Positions 36,919 to 46,725 of a stretch of DNA of 64,000 nucleotides are shown in pieces (position 1 is the stretch's first letter; the number at the start of each line of letters is the position of its first letter). The stretch is from Planctomycetota bacterium (GTDB lineage: Bacteria; Planctomycetota; UBA1135; UBA2386). The notes below the pieces were generated by a model that was given only the letters and a program-made list of their open reading frames with translations, did not search any database and was not told the origin of the DNA. Both the position numbers and the translations under genes were made by a program. The stretch covers positions 1 to 64,000 of the forward strand of contig BJHM01000010.1 in NCBI GenBank assembly GCA_014192625.1. The letters are read 5' to 3'.

Positions 36919-37728
36919 ATGACATCGGTGTTTGGCATTCTGAACGTCACCCGCGATTCGTTTTCCGATGGCGGTATGTGGCTTGAGCCATGGGCAGCGA
37001 TTGCCCGCGGCCGAGATCTGCACGCTGCGGGTGCTGATGTTATTGACGTTGGTGCTGAGTCGACCAGCCCCGGTGCAGAGCAGGTGCCAGCGGCTGTGGA
37101 AATCGCACGATTGGCACCGGTGGTAAGGGCGTTGCAGGCCGCCAGCATTGCCGTCAGCATTGACACCAGCAAACCTGAAGTCATGGCGGCCATGGGGCTA
37201 ATGGGCGTTGATTGGCTCAATGATGTCAGCGGCTTTCGATCCGATGCTGCTGTTGCAGCGGCAGCGGCAACCAACGCGCGGCTGGTTGTGATGTTCTCGC
37301 GGTCTAAAGGGCCCCGTGCTGAACAAATCGATCGCGATGCCGATGGTTTGCTTGAGGAGATTGAAGGTTTTTTCGTGCAGCGCATCGCCGCTCTCACTCG
37401 CGCCGGTGTCGAGCGCTCTCGCATCATTCTTGATCCAGGCATGGGTTACTTTCTTGGCACCGGTCCAGAGTCAAGCCTGTGTGTGTTGCGCAATCTGCCT
37501 CGCCTGCGCCAACTTGGTTTTCCGCTGCTAGTGTCCGTGTCACGTAAGTCGTTTTTAGGCGCAATCAGCGGTCGACCTATTGCAGAACGTGGTCCAGTAT
37601 CACTTGCAGCAGAAATCTTTGCTGCGGCCAACGGTGCCGACTGGCTCCGAACTCACGATCCTAGGGCACTTCGAGATGGGCTCTCGATCTGGCAGGCGCT
37701 TCGCCCTGCTGAGCGGTCAACTACGTAG
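36919..37728 (+). CDS. folP: Dihydropteroate synthase, divergent type
   Basis: 269 residues from ATG 36919 (TSVFGILNVTRDSFSDGG), a typical DHPS length. Landmarks are the SFSDGG loop, DVIDVGAESTSPGA, SIDTSKPEV, NDVSGF, LDPGMGYFLGTGPE and SVSRKSFLGA. Compared with the canonical enzyme, the Pro of the VTPDSFSDGG loop is Arg, the STRPGA Arg is Ser, and the loop after LDPG reads MGYFLGTG instead of the usual GFGK. It would join dihydropterin pyrophosphate and p-aminobenzoate in folate synthesis. The changes place it in a separate DHPS subgroup. No other folate gene lies near. Confidence 0.85.
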   Translation: MTSVFGILNVTRDSFSDGGMWLEPWAAIARGRDLHAAGADVIDVGAESTSPGAEQVPAAVEIARLAPVVRALQAASIAVSIDTSKPEVMAAMGLMGVDWLNDVSGFRSDAAVAAAAATNARLVVMFSRSKGPRAEQIDRDADGLLEEIEGFFVQRIAALTRAGVERSRIILDPGMGYFLGTGPESSLCVLRNLPRLRQLGFPLLVSVSRKSFLGAISGRPIAERGPVSLAAEIFAAANGADWLRTHDPRALRDGLSIWQALRPAERSTT

Positions 37729-37832
37729 GTAGAAGCAACCATGAACAGCTAGCGCGAGTGCCGCCGATCAGCGGTGCATCGCGAGGACGCTGTCACGAAG
37801 GTGATGACAACGCTCGCGCAAAGGAAGCGCGT

Positions 37833-38369
37833 ATGTCGTCAGCTATAGAATCGCGAGCCATTAGTGCTGGTCGCCAGAAGGATGGGAAAACCTTCCAGGT
37901 CGTCAGTTTCCGTCTCGGCGCGGAAGAGTACGGAATCAACATCATGCTGGTTCAGGAGATCATCCTGATCGGCCATATAACCCAGGTGCCTGAGGTCCCG
38001 AGTTACGTGCTCGGAGTGATCAACCTTCGGGGCAATGTTATTTCCATCATCGATCTTCGTCAGCGCTTTGGCATGCCGATGCAGCAAGCGACGGACGAGA
38101 CTCGAATCGTAGTGACCAATCTGCATGGTCGCACGGTCGGTTTCGTCGTGGATGGCGTGAGTGAGGTGTTGCGCCTGCAAACGGACGACATCGCGCCGAC
38201 ACCCGCGACATTGCAAGCGCAAGGCAAAGACTACATCCAAGGTCTCGCCCGCCGCGGTAGCCGGTTGTTGATTTTATTGGACATGAAACAAGTGCTCGGA
38301 GCCGACGGCATTGCCGCCGTAACTGTGGCACACAGCAAAGAAACCCAAATCACGGAGAGCAAGTCATGA
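37833..38369 (+). CDS. cheW: CheW coupling protein
   Basis: 178 residues from ATG 37833, with Shine-Dalgarno AAGGAAG at 37821-37827. The CheW fold is clear: [49 protein letters not shown] and [14 protein letters not shown]. It links chemoreceptors to CheA. Its stop overlaps the MCP start by 4 bp, so it opens a five-gene chemosensory operon. A short acidic C-terminal tail ([11 protein letters not shown]) follows the domain. Confidence 0.95.
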   Translation: MSSAIESRAISAGRQKDGKTFQVVSFRLGAEEYGINIMLVQEIILIGHITQVPEVPSYVLGVINLRGNVISIIDLRQRFGMPMQQATDETRIVVTNLHGRTVGFVVDGVSEVLRLQTDDIAPTPATLQAQGKDYIQGLARRGSRLLILLDMKQVLGADGIAAVTVAHSKETQITESKS

Positions 38370-40489
38370 GTGTAACTAAGACCCGTAAGTCACAGAGCAA
38401 AGGCAGCAAGAAGGTCGATTCTTCGGCGCTCATCGTTGCCTCGCTTTCAAAGTCCCAAGCGATGATCGAGTTCACCTTAGAAGGCATTGTCGTTGCTGCC
38501 AACGACTTGTTCCTAGGAGTGCTGGGCTATAGCCGCGAAGAAATCATTGGCCAGCATCATCGATTGTTCGTGACTCCCGAATATGCACGCACGGAGGAGT
38601 ATCGAGAGTTCTGGAGCAGACTGCGCAATGGCCAATTTCAAAGTGCGGAGTTTCTGCGCGTCGGCAAAGGTGGCAAGGTCGTCTGGATCCAGGCAACCTA
38701 CAGCCCGGTATTTGCAGCCGACGGCACAGTCATCAAGGTTGTCAAACTGGCGACGGAAATCACCAGCCGTTACTTGGCGCAGGCTAAAGTTCGTGCCGAA
38801 GCTGCGCGCGACCAGTCTGCGCTCAACGCAGCGGCGACCAACGTGTTGGTGGCAGACAAGGACTTCAACCTGATCTACGCCAACCGCAAGTCGCTTGACA
38901 CACTTCGCCAGCTCGAGCCGGTGCTCCAGAAGATCTTCGGTATTCGCGTCGATCAGATGATTGGCATGAACATCGATCGGCTCCATAAGGATCCGAGTCA
39001 CCAGCGTCGGCTCGTGAGCCAACTCGGTGAACGCCTGCACCAGACCACGATCCGGCTTGGCGATGAGTTGCTCGATCTGAGCGTCTCAGCGTTGCAGGAC
39101 GAAAAGGGTTCTTTCAGCGGTGCTGTCGTCAACTGGGAGCTGGTAACCAAGGCCCGTCGTCAAGAGTTTGAGGCCAAACGCGCTCAGGACTCGGTCGACG
39201 TAGTTGGCACCAATGTGTTGATCTCCGACGCGGACTTTCGCATCGTTTATGGCAATAAAAAGTCGCTCGATACGCTGCGAAAACTTGAACCGTTGCTGAT
39301 TGAAAAGTTTGGCGTGCGGTTCGATCAGATCATTGGCATCAACATGGACCGCTTTCACCGCGATCCCGCTCACCAGCGCCGCGTGTTGTCTTCGTTGCGC
39401 GATCGCTCACATACGGCGGAGTTCCCGCTTGGCAACGAGATCTTATCGCTTACCGCGTCGGGCCTGTTTGACAGCAAGGGCAACTTCTCTGGCGCAATCG
39501 TCAACTGGGAATTGGTAACCCAGACGAGGATGATGGAAAGCGAGGTCAAGCGCAAGGCACAGTTCGAAGCAGCTGCCGCAACCGAACTTCGTGACCGTGT
39601 AAATGGACTTTTGGCGCTGGTCAATCAGGCTGCCAACGGCGATCTGACCGTGCACGTCGAATCAAAGGGTGAAGACCCGCTGAGTCAGTTGACCATGGGT
39701 GTTGGCCGGATGATCAAGGATCTGCGCAATATCATCGTGCAGGTAAAAGATGGTGCTGAACAGTTCACCCAAAATGCAGGCACGATCTCGCAGACCTCGA
39801 GCAATCTTTCCGAATCGTCACAGACCAATGCCGCGACGGTTGAAGAGATGACGGCGTCCGTCGGCCAGCTTGGTGAGAGCATCAAGTTGATCGCGCAGAA
39901 TGCTGGATCGGCCAATTCACTAGCAAGCGAGACGAGTGCACGAGCTGCCGTCGGTGGCGATGCAGTGCAGAGATCGGTTGCGGCGATGAAGGAAATCAGC
40001 AAGTCGAGCGAGCAGATCGGCGAGATCATCCAGGTGATCAGCGAGATCGCGAGCCAGACCAACCTGTTGGCCCTAAACGCAGCGATTGAAGCTGCTCGCG
40101 CTGGCGAGCACGGCCTTGGCTTTGCAGTCGTCGCAGACGAAGTTCGCAAGTTGGCGGAACGCAGCAGCGAAGCTGCCAAGCAGATCACCACATTGATCCG
40201 CGAATCGACGCAGCGTGTCGGTGAAGGCACCAAGTTGTCCGAAGAAACTGGCACTGCACTTAAGCAGATCATTGAGGGAGTGCAGCGCACGGCTGACTCG
40301 ATTGCGCAGATCGCCACGGCGACGGACGAACAGTCCGCCACCGCACAGGAGGTAACGCGAGCGATTCAGAACGTGGCCCAGCTCACCGAAGGCAACTCCG
40401 GGCGCGCGGAAGAGATGGCTGGTTCCGCTGAGGAATTGTCTGCCAAGGCGCTGTCGATGAAGGAACTGGTGCGCCGCTTTACCCTCTGA
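38366..40489 (+). CDS. Soluble methyl-accepting chemoreceptor with PAS and duplicated sensor modules
   Basis: 707 residues and no membrane helix, so cytoplasmic. A PAS domain (about 25-150) contains [20 protein letters not shown]. Two tandem PAS-like copies follow (about 150-265 and 270-390): both carry NVL(V/I)xDxDFxxxYxNxKSLDTLR, a [11 protein letters not shown] or [11 protein letters not shown] block and a VNWELVT end. A HAMP-like segment ([20 protein letters not shown]) leads to the signalling domain with the hairpin tip [20 protein letters not shown]. There is no C-terminal CheR-docking pentapeptide; the protein ends LVRRFTL. It should sense an internal cue and control CheA. Confidence 0.93.
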   Translation: MSVTKTRKSQSKGSKKVDSSALIVASLSKSQAMIEFTLEGIVVAANDLFLGVLGYSREEIIGQHHRLFVTPEYARTEEYREFWSRLRNGQFQSAEFLRVGKGGKVVWIQATYSPVFAADGTVIKVVKLATEITSRYLAQAKVRAEAARDQSALNAAATNVLVADKDFNLIYANRKSLDTLRQLEPVLQKIFGIRVDQMIGMNIDRLHKDPSHQRRLVSQLGERLHQTTIRLGDELLDLSVSALQDEKGSFSGAVVNWELVTKARRQEFEAKRAQDSVDVVGTNVLISDADFRIVYGNKKSLDTLRKLEPLLIEKFGVRFDQIIGINMDRFHRDPAHQRRVLSSLRDRSHTAEFPLGNEILSLTASGLFDSKGNFSGAIVNWELVTQTRMMESEVKRKAQFEAAAATELRDRVNGLLALVNQAANGDLTVHVESKGEDPLSQLTMGVGRMIKDLRNIIVQVKDGAEQFTQNAGTISQTSSNLSESSQTNAATVEEMTASVGQLGESIKLIAQNAGSANSLASETSARAAVGGDAVQRSVAAMKEISKSSEQIGEIIQVISEIASQTNLLALNAAIEAARAGEHGLGFAVVADEVRKLAERSSEAAKQITTLIRESTQRVGEGTKLSEETGTALKQIIEGVQRTADSIAQIATATDEQSATAQEVTRAIQNVAQLTEGNSGRAEEMAGSAEELSAKALSMKELVRRFTL

Positions 40490-40518
40490 TTTGGTGCTGA
40501 GATTTCCAGGAGAACATC

Positions 40519-42462
40519 GTGGTCGAAACGAACGCGGATCTGATTGCCGATTACCTAGGCGAGGCAAAAGACTACCTCGAGCAGCTCAACGAAAAGTTGA
40601 TGTTGCTCGGGGATGGTGTTCCGCCGCCTGAGTTAGTCAACGAGATGTTTCGCAGCGCTCATTCGCTGAAGGGGCTGTCGGCTTGCTTCGGCTTTGAGCG
40701 CACCACGATGCTCACGCATCGCCTAGAAAATTTGTTGTCTGCCATCAAGCGCGGCGACCTGGTTCCGGAGCCAGTGCTGGTGCGAACGATGTTTGATGCC
40801 GTCGATGTTCTCGATGCGTTGACGACGGAGATCTCGCAGTCTGGCAGTGAGCAAACCAAGATCGAAGAACATGTTCTTCAACTCGACGAGGCGTGTGGCA
40901 ATCGCGCTACGGTCGTTGCCATTGCTTCGGCTGGTGGAATTGTTGATTCGGCTGCCACCGCAACAGGCACGGATGCTGTGCATGCGCCTGCCGCTAACAG
41001 CGCAGCTATGCCTGCGGTAGTCGCCAATGGCCCAACCGCCATTGGCCCAGGTTCCAATATTCCAGTCGCAGCAGCACTGGGGGAGCAGCGCAAACAGGGG
41101 GCTTTAGCCGAGACCGAGACCGTGCGCGTTTCGATGGACCGACTAGACAAATTGCTCAACATGACAGGCGAACTGGTGATCGCTCGGTCGCGCTTCCAGC
41201 TTGCATGCAAACTTTTGCAGAGCATGCCGCGAATCCGCGATCTGGAGCTACTTGTGCAAGATGTTGCGCGCTGCATTGAAGAGACTTTCAATGCGCGTGC
41301 TCCAGAGGTTCGTGAAATGCAAGTGCAGCGTTTGCGTGGCCAAAGCAAACGCCTAAGCACCAGCATGCAGGAGTTCAGTGGCCTAGTGAACTTTGGTCGC
41401 GACATTGAAGAAGCGACCAATGATCTCGAAGGCATCACTGGTGATCTGCACACTGCGGTGCTGGAGACGCGCCTGGTGCCCCTAGAAGCGGTGTTTCGCC
41501 GGTTGCAGCGTGTTGTGCGCGATACGGCAGAGCATGCAGGCAAAGAAGTTGCCGTGGAGTTTCTGGGCGGTGACACGCAGGTTGATAAAAAAGTTGCCGA
41601 TGAGTTGCTCAACCCACTCGTTCACCTAGTTCGCAACTCCATTGACCATGGCATAGAAACACCGGATCGGCGCATCGCTGCGGGCAAGCCGCGCCAAGGA
41701 AAACTACTGTTGCGGGGCACTCAGCTCGGCAGCACTGTGGTGGTTGCCATCGAGGATGATGGTGCTGGTATCGATCCGCAGCGCGTCGCAAAAAAGGCGA
41801 TCGAGGTTGCGGCGATCACCAAGGAGCAAGCAGCTGGAATGTCGGATGCTGAGTTGCAGAGATTGATCTTTCGCGCCGGCTTCTCGACCGCCCAGCAAGT
41901 CACGGAACTTTCCGGACGTGGCATGGGAATGGACATCGTTGAGACCGCGGTGAAGAAACTTCGTGGAGTGATCGAGCTTGATTCCGTAGTGGGCAAAGGG
42001 ACTCGCTTTTCGATTCAGTTGCCGCCGAGCGTGTCAATCTTGGCCTGTTTGCTGCTCGAATCGCGCGGGACTACGTTCGCGATCCCGCTAGCTGAGGTGC
42101 GAGAGATTGTGCGTCTTTTGCCTGAACGTTTGGAATCTGTGCAAGGGCGATCTGTCGTTTGCGTGCGTGAACGACCATTGCCGATCTATGGCCTCGACGA
42201 GTTGTTCACCTTTGTGCGTGGCACTACCCTTGCTGGTGATCAGCCAGCACATGCGGTGGTCTTGCAGTCCGGTCGCTTTCCTTGCGCGTTGCGGGTTGAC
42301 CGATTGCTCGGCAAAGAAGACCTCGTCATGAAACCACTTTGTCACGAACTCGCTCATGTGCGAGGCTTGGCTGGTATGGCGGTTCGCGGTGATGGTTGCG
42401 TGACCTTGATTCTTGATCCAAGTTCACTGGGGGATGTGCGAGTTGTGAGCGGCGGGCGGTAA
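40519..42462 (+). CDS. cheA: CheA-type histidine kinase lacking a recognisable P2 domain
   Basis: 647 residues, GTG start with AGGAG at 40508-40512. P1 (about 1-110) has the phospho-accepting His in FRSAHSLKGLSACFGF. A roughly 90-residue Ala/Gly/Val-rich linker then replaces the expected P2 CheY-binding domain. The P3 dimerisation helices (from TVRVSMDRLDKLLNMTGEL), the P4 ATPase (HLVRNSIDHGIE N-box, DDGAGID G1, GRGMGMDIVET G2) and the P5 CheW-like end are intact. It should phosphorylate itself when stimulated by the MCP. No dedicated CheY gene is nearby. Confidence 0.94.
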   Translation: MVETNADLIADYLGEAKDYLEQLNEKLMLLGDGVPPPELVNEMFRSAHSLKGLSACFGFERTTMLTHRLENLLSAIKRGDLVPEPVLVRTMFDAVDVLDALTTEISQSGSEQTKIEEHVLQLDEACGNRATVVAIASAGGIVDSAATATGTDAVHAPAANSAAMPAVVANGPTAIGPGSNIPVAAALGEQRKQGALAETETVRVSMDRLDKLLNMTGELVIARSRFQLACKLLQSMPRIRDLELLVQDVARCIEETFNARAPEVREMQVQRLRGQSKRLSTSMQEFSGLVNFGRDIEEATNDLEGITGDLHTAVLETRLVPLEAVFRRLQRVVRDTAEHAGKEVAVEFLGGDTQVDKKVADELLNPLVHLVRNSIDHGIETPDRRIAAGKPRQGKLLLRGTQLGSTVVVAIEDDGAGIDPQRVAKKAIEVAAITKEQAAGMSDAELQRLIFRAGFSTAQQVTELSGRGMGMDIVETAVKKLRGVIELDSVVGKGTRFSIQLPPSVSILACLLLESRGTTFAIPLAEVREIVRLLPERLESVQGRSVVCVRERPLPIYGLDELFTFVRGTTLAGDQPAHAVVLQSGRFPCALRVDRLLGKEDLVMKPLCHELAHVRGLAGMAVRGDGCVTLILDPSSLGDVRVVSGGR

Positions 42463-42466
42463 TGAC

Positions 42467-43006
42467 ATGGCCGTCACGGATCGATCGGTAATCAACGTGC
42501 CTATAGGCGAGATCGAATGCGGGCGTGCACCGCAGATCTTGACGACCTTGCTTGGCTCGTGCGTCGGTTTCATCGTGCAGGATCTGAAGAACCAGATTTG
42601 TGCACTGGCGCATGTTGTGCGGCCTAATGGCACCGGAGCAGGGATGGGGCCAGGATATTTCGCCGATCGAGCAGCGCCTACGGCGCGGGATGCCGCGATC
42701 CGGATCGGTGCCGATCCGCGACAACTGATGGTCCGGCTAGCTGGTGGTGGTGCGATGTTTGATGCCAAACTGGCGGCAGGCAACATTGGCCAACTCAACG
42801 TCGCCGCACTGCGTGAAGTAACGCACAAACTTGGCATGGTGTTTGGTGGTCAATTGGTCGGCGCACGCGACGGTGGTTGTATTTTGGCAGTTGATACTGT
42901 CACTGGTCGAGCCGAGGTTCGTTCGCTCCGGGAGCGAGAGTTTGGTGATCGTGGCTGGCGAACGCTGGTCGATGAGATGCTGCAGCATCCTTCTAGGCAG
43001 CCGTGA
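42467..43006 (+). CDS. cheD: CheD-like chemoreceptor deamidase
   Basis: 179 residues, 4 bp after cheA. The core LTTLLGSCVGFIVQD contains the catalytic Cys, and ALAHVVRPNG contains the partner His; LAGGGAMFD and a distal FGGQLVGARDGG complete the family pattern. CheD deamidates glutamines in chemoreceptors and can be modulated by CheC-like proteins in other bacteria, none of which is seen here. Its stop overlaps the GTG start of cheB (43003-43006). Confidence 0.92.
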   Translation: MAVTDRSVINVPIGEIECGRAPQILTTLLGSCVGFIVQDLKNQICALAHVVRPNGTGAGMGPGYFADRAAPTARDAAIRIGADPRQLMVRLAGGGAMFDAKLAAGNIGQLNVAALREVTHKLGMVFGGQLVGARDGGCILAVDTVTGRAEVRSLREREFGDRGWRTLVDEMLQHPSRQP

Positions 43007-43971
43007 CCGGGCTTCCCGTCAACGTTGGTTTGGCACTGCGCGATCCGACCCTTTCTGCGTCGCTAATCGAGTTGCTTGCTTCGGCCGGCATGACGGTTGT
43101 TGATGCCGCGAAAAATCCCTGGATGTGGCTCGTGCAAGACGGAGAAGGATTTTTTTTGCGGATGAAATTGGCCAAAGGTTCGCCGGTCGTATTGCTGCGG
43201 GATCACGCTGATGAACGAGAGCCTTCCACTGACGAGCGAGCGATCGGGATTCTGGCGGCAATCGCGTTGCCGGATACGACCAAGCTGCGAAGTATATGGG
43301 AGTGGTCGGGCCGCGTTCTCTCCGCACTAAAGACGCTGCGAAAGCGCGGCGCGCCTGTTTCGGTGCGTATTAACCCGCTTGGACCGGCAATGATCGCCAT
43401 CGGTATTTCAACCGGTGGCCCACCGGCGCTTGAGACGGTCTTTATGCAGCTTGCAGGAAGTGAATTGCCGCCGATCGTCATCGTTCAACATATGCCGGAT
43501 GGGTTCGTTGAATTGTTGGCCCAACGGTTGACGCAGAAAACCAGCTATCCGGTAGAGGTTGCCACTGATTTCATGTTGCTGCGCAGAGGGCACGCCTATC
43601 TCGCTCCGGCAACGCACCACCTTGCGATTGGTCGTCGTCCTGAAGGGTTTTGTAGCCGGCTGAAAGACTTACCGCCGATCCGTGGTCATCGCCCGTCGGC
43701 GGAAATCCTATTTGAATCGCTTGTGCAGCTCGGCGTGCTTGGCCTTGGTGTGATCATGACCGGCATGGGCGGCGACGGCGCGCAGGGGTTACTCGCGCTG
43801 CGAAAGGCAGGCTGGTCAACTGCGGGGCAAGACGAATCCACTTGCGCCGTCTATGGCATGCCCAAGGTTGCGAAGGACATTGGTGCGACCGAGATCACGT
43901 TGCCGCTCGAGCGGATCGGAGCTTGGATCCGGGTGGCTGCCGGACGCGTTGTCGTGAAGTCGCCGGCCTAA
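43003..43971 (+). CDS. cheB: CheB-type methylesterase with degenerate receiver
   Basis: 322 residues, GTG start inside the cheD stop. The C-terminal esterase domain is intact: catalytic Ser in IAIGISTGGPPALE, His in IVIVQHMPDGF and Asp in IMTGMGGDGAQG. The N-terminal 120 residues begin like a receiver (NVGLALRDPTLSASLIELLA, then SAGMTVVDAAK) but have no acidic cluster at the start and no recognisable phosphoacceptor Asp before VVLLRDHADERE. The domain is therefore a probable pseudo-receiver. The enzyme should remove methyl groups from, or deamidate, the MCP, but without phosphorylation control. No cheR is present in the cluster. Confidence 0.9.
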   Translation: MTGLPVNVGLALRDPTLSASLIELLASAGMTVVDAAKNPWMWLVQDGEGFFLRMKLAKGSPVVLLRDHADEREPSTDERAIGILAAIALPDTTKLRSIWEWSGRVLSALKTLRKRGAPVSVRINPLGPAMIAIGISTGGPPALETVFMQLAGSELPPIVIVQHMPDGFVELLAQRLTQKTSYPVEVATDFMLLRRGHAYLAPATHHLAIGRRPEGFCSRLKDLPPIRGHRPSAEILFESLVQLGVLGLGVIMTGMGGDGAQGLLALRKAGWSTAGQDESTCAVYGMPKVAKDIGATEITLPLERIGAWIRVAAGRVVVKSPA

Positions 43972-44247
43972 TATTCTCGTTTGGGCCTGTGCCGGAGCGC
44001 GTTTTTGTGTCTTGTTTGGCTGCACGCAGAGTTTGCGCGATACCTAGGTGCGATACCTACAAGACGTATTTGTGCGACGTGAAATCTAAGGTTGTTGCTC
44101 ACGCGCAGAGAAAACGGAGCACGGATCCATAGCCTTCGTTGCATGCAGGGTTGTCGGTTGCCTTTTGCACTGCCGATCTGGCTTGGTTTTTTTAGGGTGA
44201 TCCGTTTATTTGGCAGATGCCTGAATAAAAAAATTGGGAAGCAAAAT
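43972..44247. other. Intergenic region before the TonB receptor gene
   Basis: 276 bases. A direct repeat GCGATACCTA is present twice (starting at 44037 and about 44050, spacing about 13), possibly an operator half-site pair. I looked for a cobalamin riboswitch core and a Fur-like palindrome and found neither. GGGAAG at about 44236-44241 serves as the ribosome site of the next gene. Confidence 0.35.
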
Positions 44248-46497
44248 ATGGATATCGACTGCAATCCAGTTCTGATCAATTTTGTGAGCCATAGAAACTT
44301 GGGTTCCGTTCGCATCTCACTCATGCTGTTTTCTCTTGTCTCGGCTTTGTTGGCGCAAGGAGCGGTGCCGCAAGAGATCCCCAAATTGATCGCACCAAAG
44401 GTTGCCGCGCCGGTGGTCCTTGATCCGGATCCTTCTGCACAGGATCCTGCCCTATCTTCGGCGCAGGCAAAGCCGTTGATTGTCACCGCTCTGCGTGTGG
44501 AGGAGAGTGTCTTTGCCGCACCGTACGCAATTGATCTGGTGCAGAGTGCGGAGGTGACGGAGCGCGGCTATCGCACCTTGCCGCAGGCACTCCGCTATAT
44601 CCCATCCGTCATGGTGCAGGAGACGGCGCCGGGGCAAGGTTCGCCTTACATTCGCGGCTTCACCGGCTATAGCAATCTCTTGCTGATCGACGGGGTGCGG
44701 CTCAATAACTCCGCGTTTCGCTCAGGTCCCAATCAGTATTGGAGCACCGTTGACCTGTTGTCCGTCGATCATATCGAGGTGCTAAAGGGGCCCTCTGGTG
44801 CTCAATATGGCAGTGATGCCGTGGGCGGCACCGTGCAAGCGTTCACCAGAAGTCCGACCATGCCGGTTGGGTTTGGTAGCAAGTTTGGTGGCAGCACTTA
44901 CCTCCGCTACGCCTCTGCTGAAGATACGTTCTTTGGTCGCGGCGAAGTCAGTGTTGGGCATGGCTGGGAAAACGGCACGGCCACCGGCGTATTGATCGGT
45001 GGCGACCTGCAATATTATGGCGACGTCGAAGGTGGCAGTTCCACGGGACGGCAGCAAGAGACTGGTTACGAACAGGATGATTTTGATGTCAAGGTGGAGC
45101 ACTCACTTGGCAAGAACGAGCGCCTTGTGCTGTTGCATCAGCAAGTGGCACAGATCGATGTGCCGCGCACGCATTCCACCATCTATGGCAGGAGTTATGC
45201 GGGCACCACGGTCGGCACGGACTTGCGCCGCAACTTTGACCAAAATCGCAACCTGAGTTACCTGCAATACCACGCAACAAAGCGCGGTGGCGCGATCGAT
45301 GGGATTCATGCCAACGTGTCGTGGCAAGAGCAGACCGAAGACGAAGATCGCATCAACGCGACCAACGTTGCGACCCAGCAAGGATTTGATGTCGGCACGC
45401 TTGGCGCGTTCTTGCAGGTTGAGAGTGAGGTCGGTGATTTGGGGCGGCTTGTCTATGGCGCCGACTACTACCGCGACACGGTTCACTCTTACGGACGCAA
45501 CCTGAACACTGGTGTCATATCAATCCAAGGACCGGTTGCTGATGACGCTTCGTATGAACTGTTGGGTGCCTTCGTGCAGGACACCCTCGCACTTGGGGAT
45601 CGCACAGAGTTGACCTTGGGTGGCCGCTACACGTATGCGGCGGCGGATGCCGACAAAGTGCGCGACCCTTCGACCGGCAGCCAGATTGCCATCAACGACG
45701 AGTGGCAGAGTCTCACAGGCAATGCCCGATTGCGCGTTGACTTGTTGGCGAACCAATGGAATGTCTACTCGGGAGTGTCGCAGGGTTTTCGCGCGCCCAA
45801 CCTCAGTGATCTGACCAGTTCCGGGATTGCGCGCAGCGGCGAGATTGAGATCCCGACTCCTGGCCTCAGCCCAGAGCACTATCTTGGTTATGAGATTGGC
45901 ACCAAGGTGTTGCTGCCCACCGCCTCGCTGCAGTTGGCGTGGTTCTACACCCAGATTTCAGACCAGATTCAGCGCTACCCGACAGGTGTTCTTACTCCAA
46001 CTGGTTCTGCAATCGTTACCAAGGCGAACATTGGCGACGGCTACATCCAAGGCTTCGAGGCGCAAGGCGATGTCGATTTGATCGAGCATCTCAAAGCATT
46101 TGGCTTGGCAAGTTATCAATATGGCCGCGTCACCAATTACGAAGCGGCTGGCTCTTCGCTGACGGAAGAATACACCACGCGTTTGATGCCGCTTTCGAGC
46201 ATGGTTGGACTCCGTGTGGACTTGCCAGACTCGACGTGGCATGGCGAAGCTTTGGTCGCGAATGTGGCGGATGCGGATCGCCTGTCCTACGGGGATCGCC
46301 GCGATACGCAGCGCATTCCACCCAATGGCACCCCTGGCTACACGATTGCCAGCATTCACGCGGGTTGTGCGATGTCGGATCGTGCGTCGCTTGACTTCGG
46401 CATCGACAATATCACGGACGCTGACTACCGCGTGCACGGTTCAGGCAGTAACTCGCCGGGGCGCAGTTATTGGCTCGGCATGAAAGTGACGTTCTAG
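44248..46497 (+). CDS. TonB-dependent outer-membrane receptor
   Basis: 749 residues from ATG 44248, chosen because a ribosome site and a signal peptide (SVRISLMLFSLVSALLAQ) fit; the frame is open back to 44092. A plug domain follows (about 95-230): YAIDLVQSAEVTERGYRT, PYIRGFTGYSNLLLIDGVR and VEVLKGPSGAQYG-like HIEVLKGPSGAQYGSDAVGG. The remainder is a 22-strand barrel ending in aromatic SYWLGMKVTF, the outer-membrane insertion signal. It imports a chelated metal, cofactor or oligosaccharide using TonB energy. No TonB, ExbB or transport partner lies nearby, so the ligand cannot be inferred. Confidence 0.92.
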   Translation: MDIDCNPVLINFVSHRNLGSVRISLMLFSLVSALLAQGAVPQEIPKLIAPKVAAPVVLDPDPSAQDPALSSAQAKPLIVTALRVEESVFAAPYAIDLVQSAEVTERGYRTLPQALRYIPSVMVQETAPGQGSPYIRGFTGYSNLLLIDGVRLNNSAFRSGPNQYWSTVDLLSVDHIEVLKGPSGAQYGSDAVGGTVQAFTRSPTMPVGFGSKFGGSTYLRYASAEDTFFGRGEVSVGHGWENGTATGVLIGGDLQYYGDVEGGSSTGRQQETGYEQDDFDVKVEHSLGKNERLVLLHQQVAQIDVPRTHSTIYGRSYAGTTVGTDLRRNFDQNRNLSYLQYHATKRGGAIDGIHANVSWQEQTEDEDRINATNVATQQGFDVGTLGAFLQVESEVGDLGRLVYGADYYRDTVHSYGRNLNTGVISIQGPVADDASYELLGAFVQDTLALGDRTELTLGGRYTYAAADADKVRDPSTGSQIAINDEWQSLTGNARLRVDLLANQWNVYSGVSQGFRAPNLSDLTSSGIARSGEIEIPTPGLSPEHYLGYEIGTKVLLPTASLQLAWFYTQISDQIQRYPTGVLTPTGSAIVTKANIGDGYIQGFEAQGDVDLIEHLKAFGLASYQYGRVTNYEAAGSSLTEEYTTRLMPLSSMVGLRVDLPDSTWHGEALVANVADADRLSYGDRRDTQRIPPNGTPGYTIASIHAGCAMSDRASLDFGIDNITDADYRVHGSGSNSPGRSYWLGMKVTF

Positions 46498-46725
46498 CAA
46501 ATAAAATGCTGCCAGACCAAGGCGAGGACAAAAGTCTCTGCGAGCGGTTCCTTCCCCTGCTAGTTGCGCGCTGTACGAAGCGCGATGAAGGCTAGTTGCG
46601 CTCGCCTGTCGCATGCGAGAAAGCTGCGCGATTGACACCTTGTCATTCTACTGCTGATCAACAAGTTGGTCGCCGGCACTTGTATGGACCAAGCAGTCCA
46701 ACCATGGAGCGCATAGAGTGAATTG

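Noticed and set aside
43972-44247. Cobalamin riboswitch or Fur box before the TonB receptor gene
   Set aside because: No B12-box-like core and no Fur-type palindrome could be found; only a 10-base direct repeat is present.
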